A stretch of DNA of 64,000 nucleotides from NCBI GenBank assembly GCA_016718405.1, contig JADKDJ010000038.1, positions 186,001 to 250,000 of the forward strand. Direction: 5' to 3'. The stretch comes from Candidatus Rhodoferax odensensis (GTDB lineage: Bacteria; Pseudomonadota; Gammaproteobacteria; Burkholderiales; Burkholderiaceae_C). A program made the translations under genes and the position numbers. Position 1 is the stretch's first letter; each line of letters begins with the position of its first letter. Under the pieces are notes generated by a model. The model was not told the origin of the DNA and did not search any database. It was given only the letters and a program-made list of their open reading frames with translations. Shown piece by piece: positions 53,692-62,541 of the stretch.

Positions 53692-54774
53692 TCAGCCCTG
53701 ATAGAGCTTGCTGGCCAGATAGCCATCGCGGCCACGGCGCAGCGCCACCAGCAGCACCGCGCTGGCAGGCAAGGCGATCAGCACCCCCACAAAGCCAAAC
53801 AGCTGCCCAAACGCCAACAAGGCAAAGATCACCGCCAACGGGTGCAAGCCGATGCGCTCGCCTACAAAGCGTGGCGTGAGGTACAGGCTTTCGACGACCT
53901 GCCCGAGTCCGTAGACCACGGCCACCATCACCACCGCCTTCAAGGGTCCAACCGTGCTGGCGAACTCAAGCAGACCAGCCAAGGTTGCCAACACCAATCC
54001 CAAACCAAAACCCACATAGGGCACGAAGATCGCCAGCCCGGTGAAAACACCAATGGGTAGCGCCAGGTCGAGTCCGAACAAGGCCAGACCGATGCTGTAA
54101 AACACCGACAGAATCAGCATCACCAACAGTTGCCCACGCAGATACTGCCCCAGTACCTGGTCAGCTTCCCCGGCAAAACTGTCATAGGCACCACGCAGCC
54201 GCGGGGGCACCAGTTCCAACACCTTTAGGACGAAGCGATCCCAGTCCATCAACAGATAAAACAGTGCCACCGGTATGAGCACGGCATTGCCGATGATGGC
54301 GAAGGCGACGCTGCCACCGAGCTTGAGCGAAGACAGCACCGAAGAAAACGCGTCTTCAAAGTTGGCATTGAGGTACTTCAGAACAAAGCCCTTGACGTTG
54401 TTGACATCGAGCGAAAGCTTGACGCCGAACTGCGCCAGGAATGGCTTGAGGGAGTTGTTGACGCTGTCCAGCAGGACCGGCACTTGCTCACGCAACAGTG
54501 GCATCTCCTTGGCCAGAATCGGAATGATCAGCAGCATCACACTTAACACCGCCAGAATGAAGACCAACTCGACCACGATCACGGCCAACAAACGCGGCAG
54601 TCGGCCACGGCCGACCGTATCGAGCCAGTTGACCACCGGGTTCAAGGCATAGGCCAGCACCGCGGCCACGACAAACGGTGTCAACACCGGCGCCAGCAGC
54701 CAAAGCGTCAGCGCCACGAGCGTCGCGATCAGGGCCCAGGCGCCGGCCCGTCGTTGGTTGGAAGTGAATTGCAT
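53692..54774 (-). CDS. AI-2E transporter family permease
   Basis: A 360-residue inner-membrane protein with about seven to eight spans (for example VALTLWLLAPVLTPFVVAAV and IVVELVFILAVLSVMLLII). The family hallmarks YALNPVVNWL near the start, PRLRGAYDSFAGEADQVLGQ and IFVPYVGFGLGLVLATLAG are present. Members export small molecules or act as Na+/H+ antiporters; the substrate is not predictable. It is the first gene of the hda-pcnB-folK string. Confidence 0.88.
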   Translation of the reverse strand: MQFTSNQRRAGAWALIATLVALTLWLLAPVLTPFVVAAVLAYALNPVVNWLDTVGRGRLPRLLAVIVVELVFILAVLSVMLLIIPILAKEMPLLREQVPVLLDSVNNSLKPFLAQFGVKLSLDVNNVKGFVLKYLNANFEDAFSSVLSSLKLGGSVAFAIIGNAVLIPVALFYLLMDWDRFVLKVLELVPPRLRGAYDSFAGEADQVLGQYLRGQLLVMLILSVFYSIGLALFGLDLALPIGVFTGLAIFVPYVGFGLGLVLATLAGLLEFASTVGPLKAVVMVAVVYGLGQVVESLYLTPRFVGERIGLHPLAVIFALLAFGQLFGFVGVLIALPASAVLLVALRRGRDGYLASKLYQG

Positions 54775-54945
54775 GAGCAGTGACTTAGGCGAGCCCTACA
54801 AGGGTGGGCAAATTCTATCGGGACCAGGCAAGCCGCCTGGCCACACGCACTGTACATGACCGCACCTGGCCTGAACATCCCACGATGGATCGAGTGTCCG
54901 CCGCGCCTCGGAACTGCGCCAACCCGCGCGGGTTATCACTGGGTG

Positions 54946-55797
54946 TCAACTCCTGGCGCGACGTAGCGTGGCGGCGCGTTCCGCCACGGCATCAATGTCA
55001 AGCCCCTCGTGCTCATTTTCCAGATACGTCTCCAGATCGAGCACCGCCTGACGCGTATTTCCGAGCTCCGCGTGTGCCAGGCCCCGATCCCGGTATTCAC
55101 CCCAAGCCTGGGGCAACAGAATCGTCAATCGGTCCTGCACTGACACCAGGCGCTGCCAGTCCCCTTGGGCGGTGTGAATCTCCTTGAGGTTGCGCAGCAT
55201 GCGGGCAATGATGTCGCGCGGTGGACTGGACTGAAGATACAGGCCCAAGGGAACCTCTTGTTCGTCCAGCAAGCCTGTCCTTTGTCGAAACGGCTCCAGT
55301 CGTTCCGACAACTCTTCACGGCTGAGCGATCGGCCATCAACAGGGTCGATCACCACCTGACCCTTGGGCAAGTTGACCTTGATCATGAAGTGCCCCGGAA
55401 AGCCGACACCACGCGCCGCCAAACCAAGCCCATGAGCGAGCTCGATCCAGAGCACCGCCAACGAAATCGGGATGCCGCGGCGCGAGCGCAACACGACATT
55501 GATGAAGCTGTTGTCAGGGTCGTGGTAGTCATTGAAGTTACCACCGAAGTTAAGGTCGCGGAAATAGAACTGGTTGACGGCGCGCAACTTCTGCAAAGGC
55601 ACGGCATCGCTGGGAATGCGGCGGCGCAGCCGCGCCAGGAGCTGGTCCACCTCACCGAGCACCTGCCCAACGTCAAGCTGCGGGTACTCGTCCTGGGCCA
55701 GGCTGATGGCTGTTTCCAGCAGTGGGAACTCCGCGTCGCTCTGCACCAGTGCGGCGAAATACTCCAGTGGCGTCGGTACCGCAAAGGACAGTTTCAT
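54946..55797 (-). CDS. SirB1 family protein with transglutaminase-like and TPR regions
   Basis: A 283-residue protein. I start at ATG 55797 (MKLSFAVPTPLEYFAALVQS). The N-terminal transglutaminase-like fold has FYFRDLNFGGNFNDYHDPDN and RRGIPISLAVLWIELAHGLG, and GFPGHFMIKV follows. The last 90 residues (about 190-280) form tetratricopeptide-type helices (MLRNLKEIHTAQGDWQRLVS, YRDRGLAHAELGNTRQAVLD). The catalytic Cys of true transglutaminases is not evident, so it is probably a binding or scaffold protein. It is conserved beside murJ in Burkholderiales. Confidence 0.87.
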   Translation of the reverse strand: MKLSFAVPTPLEYFAALVQSDAEFPLLETAISLAQDEYPQLDVGQVLGEVDQLLARLRRRIPSDAVPLQKLRAVNQFYFRDLNFGGNFNDYHDPDNSFINVVLRSRRGIPISLAVLWIELAHGLGLAARGVGFPGHFMIKVNLPKGQVVIDPVDGRSLSREELSERLEPFRQRTGLLDEQEVPLGLYLQSSPPRDIIARMLRNLKEIHTAQGDWQRLVSVQDRLTILLPQAWGEYRDRGLAHAELGNTRQAVLDLETYLENEHEGLDIDAVAERAATLRRARS

Positions 55798-55919
55798 GAT
55801 TCTCTCGCTCAAGCGCGGCAAGCCCGCAGCCCTGCTTGCATTGTGCAACCCATACTGCACATGCTCAGCCAGTTTCTACCAGCGGCGCCCGCGATCCGAT
55901 GGGCGGCCTTGAGCCACGC

Positions 55920-57485
55920 TCAGGGCCTGAGCAAGCGTCGCAATTTGAGGCCACTTGCCCAGATTGCCAGGAAGTAGATCGCTGCCGACGCCAACAACAC
56001 GCCGCCAAGCAGCGCTGCGCGCGTCCAGCTCTGCGAGGCCAAGTGGGTCCAAGCCACTGCGCCGGCTGCCCACATCAGGAATACGGCCAACAGCGCGCTT
56101 GCCGCCACCACCTGCAAGGCGAACAGCCCCCACCCTGGGCGGGGCCGGTAGCTGCCCCGGCGCACCAGCCCGATCGCCAACCACAGTGCGTTGATCAGCG
56201 CGCCAAGCCCAATGGCAAGAGCCAGCCCGGCGTGGGCCAGCCGCGGCACCAGCACCAGATTGAACAACTGTGTGAGTAGCAGCACCGCAATGGCAATTCG
56301 CACCGGGGTCTTGATGTCCTGACTGGCGTAGTAACCTGGCGCCAGCACCTTGACGGCCACCATTCCGAGCAGACCGACGCCGTAACCGGTCAGGGCCAGG
56401 CTGGTTTGGTACGCATGCTCCGCGGTGTAGGCCCCATGCTGAAATATGGTGGCGACCAGCGGCAGCGAGAATGTCAGCAAGGCGACGGCACAGGGCACCG
56501 CCAGCAACACCACCAGCCGCAGACCCCAGTCCAGCATGGCCGAGTACTGGTCGACGTCGTCCGTTGCTTTGGCCGACGCCAGGCGCGGCATCAGCACCAC
56601 CCCAAGCGCGACGCCCAGCAAGGCGGTCGGGAATTCCATCAGCCGATCTGCATTGCTCAGCCAGGTGACGCTGCCCGGCGTCATGTAGGAGGCGTACTGG
56701 GTGTTGATCAGCAAGGACAGCTGCGATACGCCCACGCCAAAAAGAGCCGGCACCATCAGTTTGGCCACTCGCTTGGTAGCGGGGTCATGCCAGGCGGCCT
56801 TCACCGCCTGCCAGCGCAGGCCCACCCGTGGCAACAATCCCATTTTGGACAAAACAGGCAACTGCACCCCCAACTGCAGCAGACCACCCAGCATGACGCC
56901 GCCGCCCAAGGCATAAATCGGCTCGATCCCGTGCGAGGCGAACCATGGTGCCCCGATCCACGCCGCGCCGATCATGGCCACGTTGAGCAGCACCGGCGCC
57001 GCCGCCGGCAACGCAAATCGCCGCCAGGTATTGAGCACGCCGCCACACAGACCGGCAAACGAAATGAAGCCCAGGTAGGGAAACATCCAGCGCGTCATGA
57101 ACACCGCCGCCTCCAGCCCATGTGGGTTCTGCTTCAAGCCGCTGGCCATGGCCCACACCAGCACCGGCGCGGCTAACACGCCGACGATGCAGGTCAGAAC
57201 CAGAACCCAGGCAAGCACCGTGGCGACGCGGTCGATCAACAGTTTGGTGGCCTCCTCGCCCTCTTGAGTTCGAGTGATCCCCAGAGCCGGCACAAAGGCC
57301 TGGCTGAAGGCGCCTTCGGCGAACAAACGACGAAACATATTGGGAATGCGAAACGCGACGTTGTAGGCGTCCGTCATGGCGCTCGCGCCAAACGTTGCCG
57401 CAATCAGCAGATCGCGTACCAGACCGGTCACGCGCGATGCCAAGGTCAGCAAAGAAACCGTGTAGGCGGATTTGAACAAGCTCAC
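55920..57485 (-). CDS. murJ: Lipid II flippase MurJ
   Basis: A 521-residue polytopic membrane protein (about 14 spans) that moves the peptidoglycan precursor across the inner membrane. I start at the GTG at 57485 (VSLFKSAYTVSLLTLASRVT), since MurJ proteins begin this way. GLVRDLLIAATFGASAMTDA and NMFRRLFAEGAFSQAFVPAL are signature stretches, and the essential Arg residues there are present. It is divergent from rpsT, with which it shares the intergenic promoter region. Confidence 0.95.
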   Translation of the reverse strand: MSLFKSAYTVSLLTLASRVTGLVRDLLIAATFGASAMTDAYNVAFRIPNMFRRLFAEGAFSQAFVPALGITRTQEGEEATKLLIDRVATVLAWVLVLTCIVGVLAAPVLVWAMASGLKQNPHGLEAAVFMTRWMFPYLGFISFAGLCGGVLNTWRRFALPAAAPVLLNVAMIGAAWIGAPWFASHGIEPIYALGGGVMLGGLLQLGVQLPVLSKMGLLPRVGLRWQAVKAAWHDPATKRVAKLMVPALFGVGVSQLSLLINTQYASYMTPGSVTWLSNADRLMEFPTALLGVALGVVLMPRLASAKATDDVDQYSAMLDWGLRLVVLLAVPCAVALLTFSLPLVATIFQHGAYTAEHAYQTSLALTGYGVGLLGMVAVKVLAPGYYASQDIKTPVRIAIAVLLLTQLFNLVLVPRLAHAGLALAIGLGALINALWLAIGLVRRGSYRPRPGWGLFALQVVAASALLAVFLMWAAGAVAWTHLASQSWTRAALLGGVLLASAAIYFLAIWASGLKLRRLLRP

Positions 57486-57546
57486 CGCGCGAGTGTAGCC
57501 GCCCGATTGAGGCATCACGTCGCACCAACCCCGCGTGGGAGCACCC

Positions 57547-57555
57547 TGATACAAT
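57547..57555 (+). promoter_or_regulatory. Extended -10 element of the rpsT promoter
   Basis: TGATACAAT (TGn followed by TACAAT) lies 46 bp before the rpsT start. No well-spaced -35 box is seen, which is compatible with an extended -10 promoter. Confidence 0.45.
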
Positions 57556-57600
57556 GGCGGGCTTTGCTGGCAACATCCTCAGACACAAGGAACTACTTTT

Positions 57601-57900
57601 ATGGCATCTGGAAAACCCAAGAAAAAGAACCCGCGCCTGGCGTCGGGCCGTAAGCGCGTCCGCCAGGACGTCAAGATCAACGCCGCCAACACCTCGCTGC
57701 GCTCCAAGTACCGCACCGCCGTGAAAAACGTGGAAAAGGCTGTCGCCTCGGGTGACAAGGCCAAGGCCACCGAGGCGTTTGGCAAGATGCAAGCCGTGGT
57801 GGACACCGTGGCCGACAAAGGCATCTTCCACAAGAACAAGGCCGCTCGCGACAAGAGCCGCCTGTCGTCCAAGGTGAAAACCTTGGCAACCGCCGCCTGA
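57601..57900 (+). CDS. rpsT: 30S ribosomal protein S20
   Basis: A 99-residue, highly basic helical protein of the small ribosomal subunit. It has KNPRLASGRKRVRQDVKINA, SLRSKYRTAVKNVEKAV and the C-terminal IFHKNKAARDKSRLSSKVK. It is a little longer than the E. coli protein (87 residues), as is common in Burkholderiales. It is a single-gene unit with a strong terminator after it. Confidence 0.97.
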   Translation: MASGKPKKKNPRLASGRKRVRQDVKINAANTSLRSKYRTAVKNVEKAVASGDKAKATEAFGKMQAVVDTVADKGIFHKNKAARDKSRLSSKVKTLATAA

Positions 57901-57974
57901 TCTTCAGGCAAATCGCACGGATGTTCGACCCATCGAACATCTGCCGTTTGTAACGGGTGCGCTGTCAGCAAAGC

Positions 57975-58002
57975 AAAAAAGCCGTCGCAAGACGGCTTTT
58001 TT
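57975..58002 (+). terminator. Rho-independent terminator of rpsT
   Basis: AAAAAAGCCGTC, loop GCAA, GACGGCTTTTTT. The A-run/T-run symmetry means it can also stop transcripts of the convergent DUF3579 gene. Confidence 0.92.
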
Positions 58003-58033
58003 GTTGCCCGCTCAACCAAGCGTGCTTGCCAAG

Positions 58034-58345
58034 TTACTGCTCTGCGGTCCCCGGCGCTTCGAGGCGCAGTTGCAGATTGTTGTCCTTGGCAAAATTCAGG
58101 CAGAAATCCCAGGCCATCACGTCGTGGTCATGCAGATCACGGTGCACGATCACACATTTCACGCCGCCCAGAGTGGTCGGAATGCACCATGGCGAGTAGG
58201 CCAGATGGCTGCCCGGTTGTGGCCCGCCGGGGCGAAACTGGCTCATCACACCGGCCAGGCGCTCGGCCCAATCGCTGGGGCGAAATGCCTTGCCTGCGTG
58301 GGTCAAGCCCAGGATGAAGACCTGTTTGGCGGTGTTGGGAACCAT
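58034..58345 (-). CDS. DUF3579 domain-containing protein
   Basis: A 103-residue protein starting at ATG 58345 (MVPNTAKQVFILGLTHAGKA). It has FRPSDWAERLAGVMSQFRPG and the C-terminal VMAWDFCLNFAKDNNLQL. This small family is confined mainly to betaproteobacteria and is typically encoded divergently beside argD/argF. Its function is unknown; the location suggests a link to arginine metabolism. Confidence 0.85.
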   Translation of the reverse strand: MVPNTAKQVFILGLTHAGKAFRPSDWAERLAGVMSQFRPGGPQPGSHLAYSPWCIPTTLGGVKCVIVHRDLHDHDVMAWDFCLNFAKDNNLQLRLEAPGTAEQ

Positions 58346-58576
58346 CGACGCAATGCTAGGGGGTGGGCAGACAAGGCGTTGCTGCAACGCACAACGATTC
58401 TAACCTATCTTATGTCTTATAGAAGACTTACAGAACCAGCCCAGCCTGTGCGTCGGCATCGCAGTGATACCGCAATGTCATGAAACGCGCGGGACACACA
58501 GCCTAGAATATTGCTTCAACGGCCCGCCTTTGAACGGGCCGCTTCATTTTGGCGACCCCTCTGGAGCTTGAAAATC

Positions 58577-59800
58577 ATGAATGCCGCAGTCCCCCACGTC
58601 ATCGAAGCCGCCTCGCCCCACGTGATGAACACCTATGGGCGCGTGCCCATTGCCTTGTCGCACGGCCAGGGCTGCCGGGTGTGGGACGTCAACGGCAAGT
58701 GCTACCTCGATGCCCTAGGCGGCATTGCGGTCAACACCCTGGGTCACAAACACCCCAAACTGGTGCCCGCGCTGCAAGACCAGATTGCCAAGCTGATCCA
58801 TACCTCCAACTACTACCACGTGCCCAACCAGGAGATCCTGGCCAAAAAGCTGGTGGAGCTGTCGGGCATGACCAATGTGTTTTTTTGCTCCACCGGGCTC
58901 GAAGCCAACGAAGCGGCCCTGAAACTGGCGCGCAAGTTCGGTCACGACAAGGGCATCGAACGTCCCGAGATCGTGGTCTACGAAAAGGCCTTTCATGGCC
59001 GCAGCATCGCCACCTTGAGCGCTACCGGCAACCCCAAAGTGCAGGCCGGGTTTGGTCCCCTGGTGGAAGGATTCATCCGGGTACCGATCAACGACATCAA
59101 CGCCCTCCAACAAGCCACCGAAGGCAACCCGAACGTGGTGGCAGTGTTTTTTGAAGCCATCCAGGGCGAAGGCGGCGTCAACCCGATGCACATGGAGTAC
59201 CTGCGCCAGGTACGAGCCCTGTGCGACCAGCGCGACTGGCTGCTGATGATCGACGAGGTGCAGTGTGGCATGGGCCGCACCGGCAAGTGGTTTGCCCACC
59301 AGTGGTCGGGCATCAAGCCCGATGTGATGCCATTGGCCAAGGGCCTGGGTTCGGGCGTGCCGGTGGGCGCCGTGGTGGCCGGCCCCAGGGCGGCTGCAAT
59401 CTTCGGACCGGGCAACCACGGCACCACCTTTGGCGGCAACCCGCTGGCCATGCGCGCCGGCGTGGAGACCATTCGCATCATGGAAGAAGACGGTCTGCTG
59501 GCCAACGCCGCGCGCGTCGGCCTGCACTTGAGCAACGGCCTCAAACGTGCGCTGCAAGCCGAGCTGGCCAGCGGCCAGGTGAAGGAAATACGCGGCCAGG
59601 GGCTGATGATCGGCATTGACCTGGCCAAGCCCTGCGCCGCCCTGGTGCAGCAGGCCGCCAACGCCGGCTTGCTCATCAGCGTGACCGCCGACAGCGTGGT
59701 GCGCCTGGTGCCGCCACTGATCTTGAGCGAGGCCGAGGCCGACCAGATCGTGGCGCTGCTGTGCCCGCTGATCTGCGCCTTTTTGAAGGAGAGCACATGA
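58577..59800 (+). CDS. argD: Acetylornithine transaminase
   Basis: A 407-residue class III aminotransferase in arginine synthesis. The ATG at 58577 (MNAAVPHVIEAASPHVMNTY) fits family length. It has FFCSTGLEANEAALKLARKF, the PLP-contacting IDEVQCGMGRTGKWFAHQ, the PLP lysine in LAKGLGSGVPVGAV, and HGTTFGGNPLAMRAG. ArgD often also acts as succinyldiaminopimelate transaminase. argF overlaps its stop by 4 bp. Confidence 0.94.
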   Translation: MNAAVPHVIEAASPHVMNTYGRVPIALSHGQGCRVWDVNGKCYLDALGGIAVNTLGHKHPKLVPALQDQIAKLIHTSNYYHVPNQEILAKKLVELSGMTNVFFCSTGLEANEAALKLARKFGHDKGIERPEIVVYEKAFHGRSIATLSATGNPKVQAGFGPLVEGFIRVPINDINALQQATEGNPNVVAVFFEAIQGEGGVNPMHMEYLRQVRALCDQRDWLLMIDEVQCGMGRTGKWFAHQWSGIKPDVMPLAKGLGSGVPVGAVVAGPRAAAIFGPGNHGTTFGGNPLAMRAGVETIRIMEEDGLLANAARVGLHLSNGLKRALQAELASGQVKEIRGQGLMIGIDLAKPCAALVQQAANAGLLISVTADSVVRLVPPLILSEAEADQIVALLCPLICAFLKEST

Positions 59801-60762
59801 ACCCGCTGCACACTGGCATCCCAAGCACGTTGCCACAAGGTGCACCACCGCTGCGGCACTACCTGCAGTTTGCCGACTTCAGCGCGGACGAATACCACTA
59901 CGTGCTGCAACGCGCGGCTTTCATCAAGCACAAGTTCAAGACCTTCGTACGCCACCAGCCCCTGGTGGACCGCACGCTGGCCATGATTTTCGAGAAGGCA
60001 TCCACCCGCACCCGTGTCAGCTTCGAAGCCGGCATGTACCAGCTAGGCGGCAGCGTGGTCCATCTGACGACGGGCGACAGCCAGTTGGGCCGGGCCGAGC
60101 CGATTGAAGACAGCGCCAAGGTCATCAGCCGCATGGTCGATCTGGTGATGATCCGAACCTTTGAGCAGACCAAGATCGAGCGTTTTGCCGCGCACTCGCG
60201 CGTGCCGGTCATCAACGGTCTGACCAATGAGTTCCACCCGTGTCAGATCCTGGCCGACATCTTCACCTACATCGAGCACCGTGGCCCGATTCAGGGTAAG
60301 ACGGTGGCCTGGGTCGGCGACGGCAACAACATGGCCAACACCTGGTTGCAAGCCGCCAACATCCTGGGCTTCAAGGTCCACGTCAGCACCCCCGGCGGCT
60401 ATGAGGTCGATCAGGCCGTGGCGGGTGTCCGCTCCAGCGACAGTTACCAGGTGTTCGCCGACCCGATGCAAGCCTGCGCGGGTGCCGACCTGGTCACCAC
60501 CGACGTCTGGACCAGCATGGGCTTCGAAGCCGAAAACGAAACCCGCAAGGCGGCCTTTGCCGACTGGTGTGTCGATACCGCCATGATGCAAGCAGCCAAA
60601 CCCGACGCCCTGTTCATGCACTGTCTGCCGGCACACCGTGGCGAAGAAGTGCAAGCCGAAGTCATAGACGGCCCCCAGTCCGTCGTCTGGGACGAGGCTG
60701 AAAACAGAATGCATGTGCAAAAGGCACTCATGGAGTACCTTTTGCTGGGTCGGCTTGACTGA
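59797..60762 (+). CDS. argF: Ornithine carbamoyltransferase
   Basis: A 321-residue enzyme that makes citrulline from ornithine and carbamoyl phosphate. The carbamoyl-phosphate motif is KASTRTRVSFEAGM. The HPCQILADIFTYIEHRG region, GDGNNMANTWLQAA and the ornithine-binding HCLPAHRGEEV are present. The ATG overlaps the argD stop (ATGA), so the two are coupled. Confidence 0.96.
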   Translation: MNPLHTGIPSTLPQGAPPLRHYLQFADFSADEYHYVLQRAAFIKHKFKTFVRHQPLVDRTLAMIFEKASTRTRVSFEAGMYQLGGSVVHLTTGDSQLGRAEPIEDSAKVISRMVDLVMIRTFEQTKIERFAAHSRVPVINGLTNEFHPCQILADIFTYIEHRGPIQGKTVAWVGDGNNMANTWLQAANILGFKVHVSTPGGYEVDQAVAGVRSSDSYQVFADPMQACAGADLVTTDVWTSMGFEAENETRKAAFADWCVDTAMMQAAKPDALFMHCLPAHRGEEVQAEVIDGPQSVVWDEAENRMHVQKALMEYLLLGRLD

Positions 60763-60768
60763 TCAATC

Positions 60769-61098
60769 TTGGGCGCTGAGCTGGACCCCTGCCTGAACTG
60801 TGGCGCGTGCTGCGCCAGCTTTCGGGTGGACTTTTCGGTTTACGAGCTTGACGACATGGGTGGCCAGGTGCCCGCCTCGCTGGCCGTTGAGGTCACCGGC
60901 GCCACCTGCCGCATGCGCGGCACCGACCACCATCCGGTGCGTTGCGCAGCACTCACCGGCACCTTGGGCCAGCGCGTGGCCTGCGCTATCTACGAATGGC
61001 GCCCAGCGCCGTGCCGCGAATTCGCGGCCCTCAGCCACGCCTGCACCCGAGCACGCGCGCGCCACGGCTTGCCAGCCTTGCCCGGGGCATGCGACTAG
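60769..61098 (+). CDS. YkgJ family cysteine cluster protein
   Basis: A 109-residue protein with the metal-binding pattern CLNCGACCASFRVDFS at residues 8-23 and later Cys in ATCRMRG, HPVRCAAL, VACAIYEWRPAPCREF. The family probably binds zinc or an Fe-S cluster; its role is unknown. The only plausible start is a TTG 6 bp after the argF stop, because the next upstream in-frame codon set is closed by that stop and the Cys motif begins at residue 8. Translation may therefore depend on argF. Confidence 0.82.
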   Translation: MGAELDPCLNCGACCASFRVDFSVYELDDMGGQVPASLAVEVTGATCRMRGTDHHPVRCAALTGTLGQRVACAIYEWRPAPCREFAALSHACTRARARHGLPALPGACD

Positions 61099-61145
61099 GC
61101 AGCGCGCCACGGCCAACAGGCAATCGCCGTTGGACAAACTTCACA

Positions 61146-61163
61146 TAGTTCAGGCCTAAACTA
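61146..61163. promoter_or_regulatory. Candidate operator upstream of kynU
   Basis: TAGTTCAGGCCTAAACTA is an 18-bp palindrome except for one mismatched pair. It lies 79 bp before the kynU ATG, a suitable place for a regulator such as the Lrp-type KynR that controls kyn genes in other proteobacteria. Inference only. Confidence 0.4.
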
Positions 61164-61242
61164 TTTTTGCGTTCTGTTGGGCAATACCGACACAAGGGTC
61201 TTGCTTGGAGTGATAACTTCACCCCATTCACACCCATGCACC

Positions 61243-62541
61243 ATGATCACGCTCGAACAATGCCAACTGCGCGACCGGCAAGACCCATTGGCAAGCCTGC
61301 GCGAACAATTCACACTGCCCGCTGGACTGATCTATCTGGACGGCAACTCGCTCGGTCCCCTGCCTCGCAGCACCGCAAGTCGCGTAGCCGACGTCGTCAG
61401 TCAGGAGTGGGGACAGGGTTTGATTCGTTCCTGGAACAACGCCGGTTGGTTCGAAGCACCGCAACGCGTGGGCAACAAAATTGCCCGCCTGATTGGCGCC
61501 GGCGACAACGAAGTGGTGGCCACGGACAGCACTTCTGTCAACCTGTACAAGGTGCTCAGCGCCGCGCTGCACCTGGCGCGGCAACGCGAGCCGGGACGCC
61601 GACGCATCGTGAGCGAACGCAGCAACTTCCCGACCGATCTGTACATTGCGCAAGGGCTGTGTCGCGAGCATGGCTGCGAACTGCAATTGGTCGAAGCTGA
61701 GGAGATCGTCGGCGCCCTCACCTCGGATCTTGCTGTGTTGATGCTCACGCACGTGAACTACCGCACCGGCGCCATGCACGACATGGCCGCGCTGACGGCC
61801 GCCGCGCACGCCTGCGGCGCGCTCACGGTGTGGGACCTGGCGCACAGCGCGGGCGCGGTGCCGGTGGACCTCACGACGGCACAAGCCGACTTTGCCGTGG
61901 GCTGTGGCTACAAGTACCTCAATGGCGGCCCGGGCGCTCCAGCCTTTGTCTGGGTGCATCCGCGCCACGCCGAGCAGTTCTGGCAACCACTGTCGGGCTG
62001 GTGGGGCCACGCCACGCCCTTTGCCTTCACACCCGACTACACGCCCGCGCCCGGCATCGGCCGCTACCTGTGCGGCACCCAGCCCATGATCGCCATGGCG
62101 GCGTTGGAGTGCGGAGTCGATAGCGTGTTGGTTGCGCAGCCGCTGGGTGGCATGGCGGCACTGCGAAGCAAGTCACTGGCACTGACGGATCTCTTCATCG
62201 AATTGGTGGAACAACGCTGCGCGGGGCACGGCCTGACGCTGGTGACGCCACGCGAACACGCCCTGCGCGGCTCACAGGTATGCCTGTCGCGCCAAGACCC
62301 GGCACGACCCAGCGGCGACTCAGGGGCCTACGCCATCGTGCGCGCCCTGATCGAGCGCGGCGTGATTGGCGATTTTCGGGCCGGCGACGGTCCACGCCAT
62401 CCGGACATCCTGCGCTTTGGCTTTACACCGCTGTACCTCGGCTTCGCCGACGTGTGGCATGCGGCCGAGCATCTGCGCCAGGTGCTGGACACCGGTGAAT
62501 GGCACAACCCCCTCTTTCAGCAACAACAATCGGTGACCTGA
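61243..62541 (+). CDS. kynU: Kynureninase
   Basis: A 432-residue PLP enzyme that splits kynurenine into anthranilate and alanine. The ATG at 61243 precedes ITLEQCQLRDRQDPLASLRE. Diagnostic parts are YLDGNSLGPLP, RSWNNAGWFE, SERSNFPTDLYIAQGL, VWDLAHSAGAVPVDL, and the PLP lysine in GCGYKYLNGGPGAPAF. It is followed without a gap by kynA, so tryptophan degradation to anthranilate is encoded as an operon; the formamidase gene (kynB) is not in the window. Confidence 0.95.
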   Translation: MITLEQCQLRDRQDPLASLREQFTLPAGLIYLDGNSLGPLPRSTASRVADVVSQEWGQGLIRSWNNAGWFEAPQRVGNKIARLIGAGDNEVVATDSTSVNLYKVLSAALHLARQREPGRRRIVSERSNFPTDLYIAQGLCREHGCELQLVEAEEIVGALTSDLAVLMLTHVNYRTGAMHDMAALTAAAHACGALTVWDLAHSAGAVPVDLTTAQADFAVGCGYKYLNGGPGAPAFVWVHPRHAEQFWQPLSGWWGHATPFAFTPDYTPAPGIGRYLCGTQPMIAMAALECGVDSVLVAQPLGGMAALRSKSLALTDLFIELVEQRCAGHGLTLVTPREHALRGSQVCLSRQDPARPSGDSGAYAIVRALIERGVIGDFRAGDGPRHPDILRFGFTPLYLGFADVWHAAEHLRQVLDTGEWHNPLFQQQQSVT

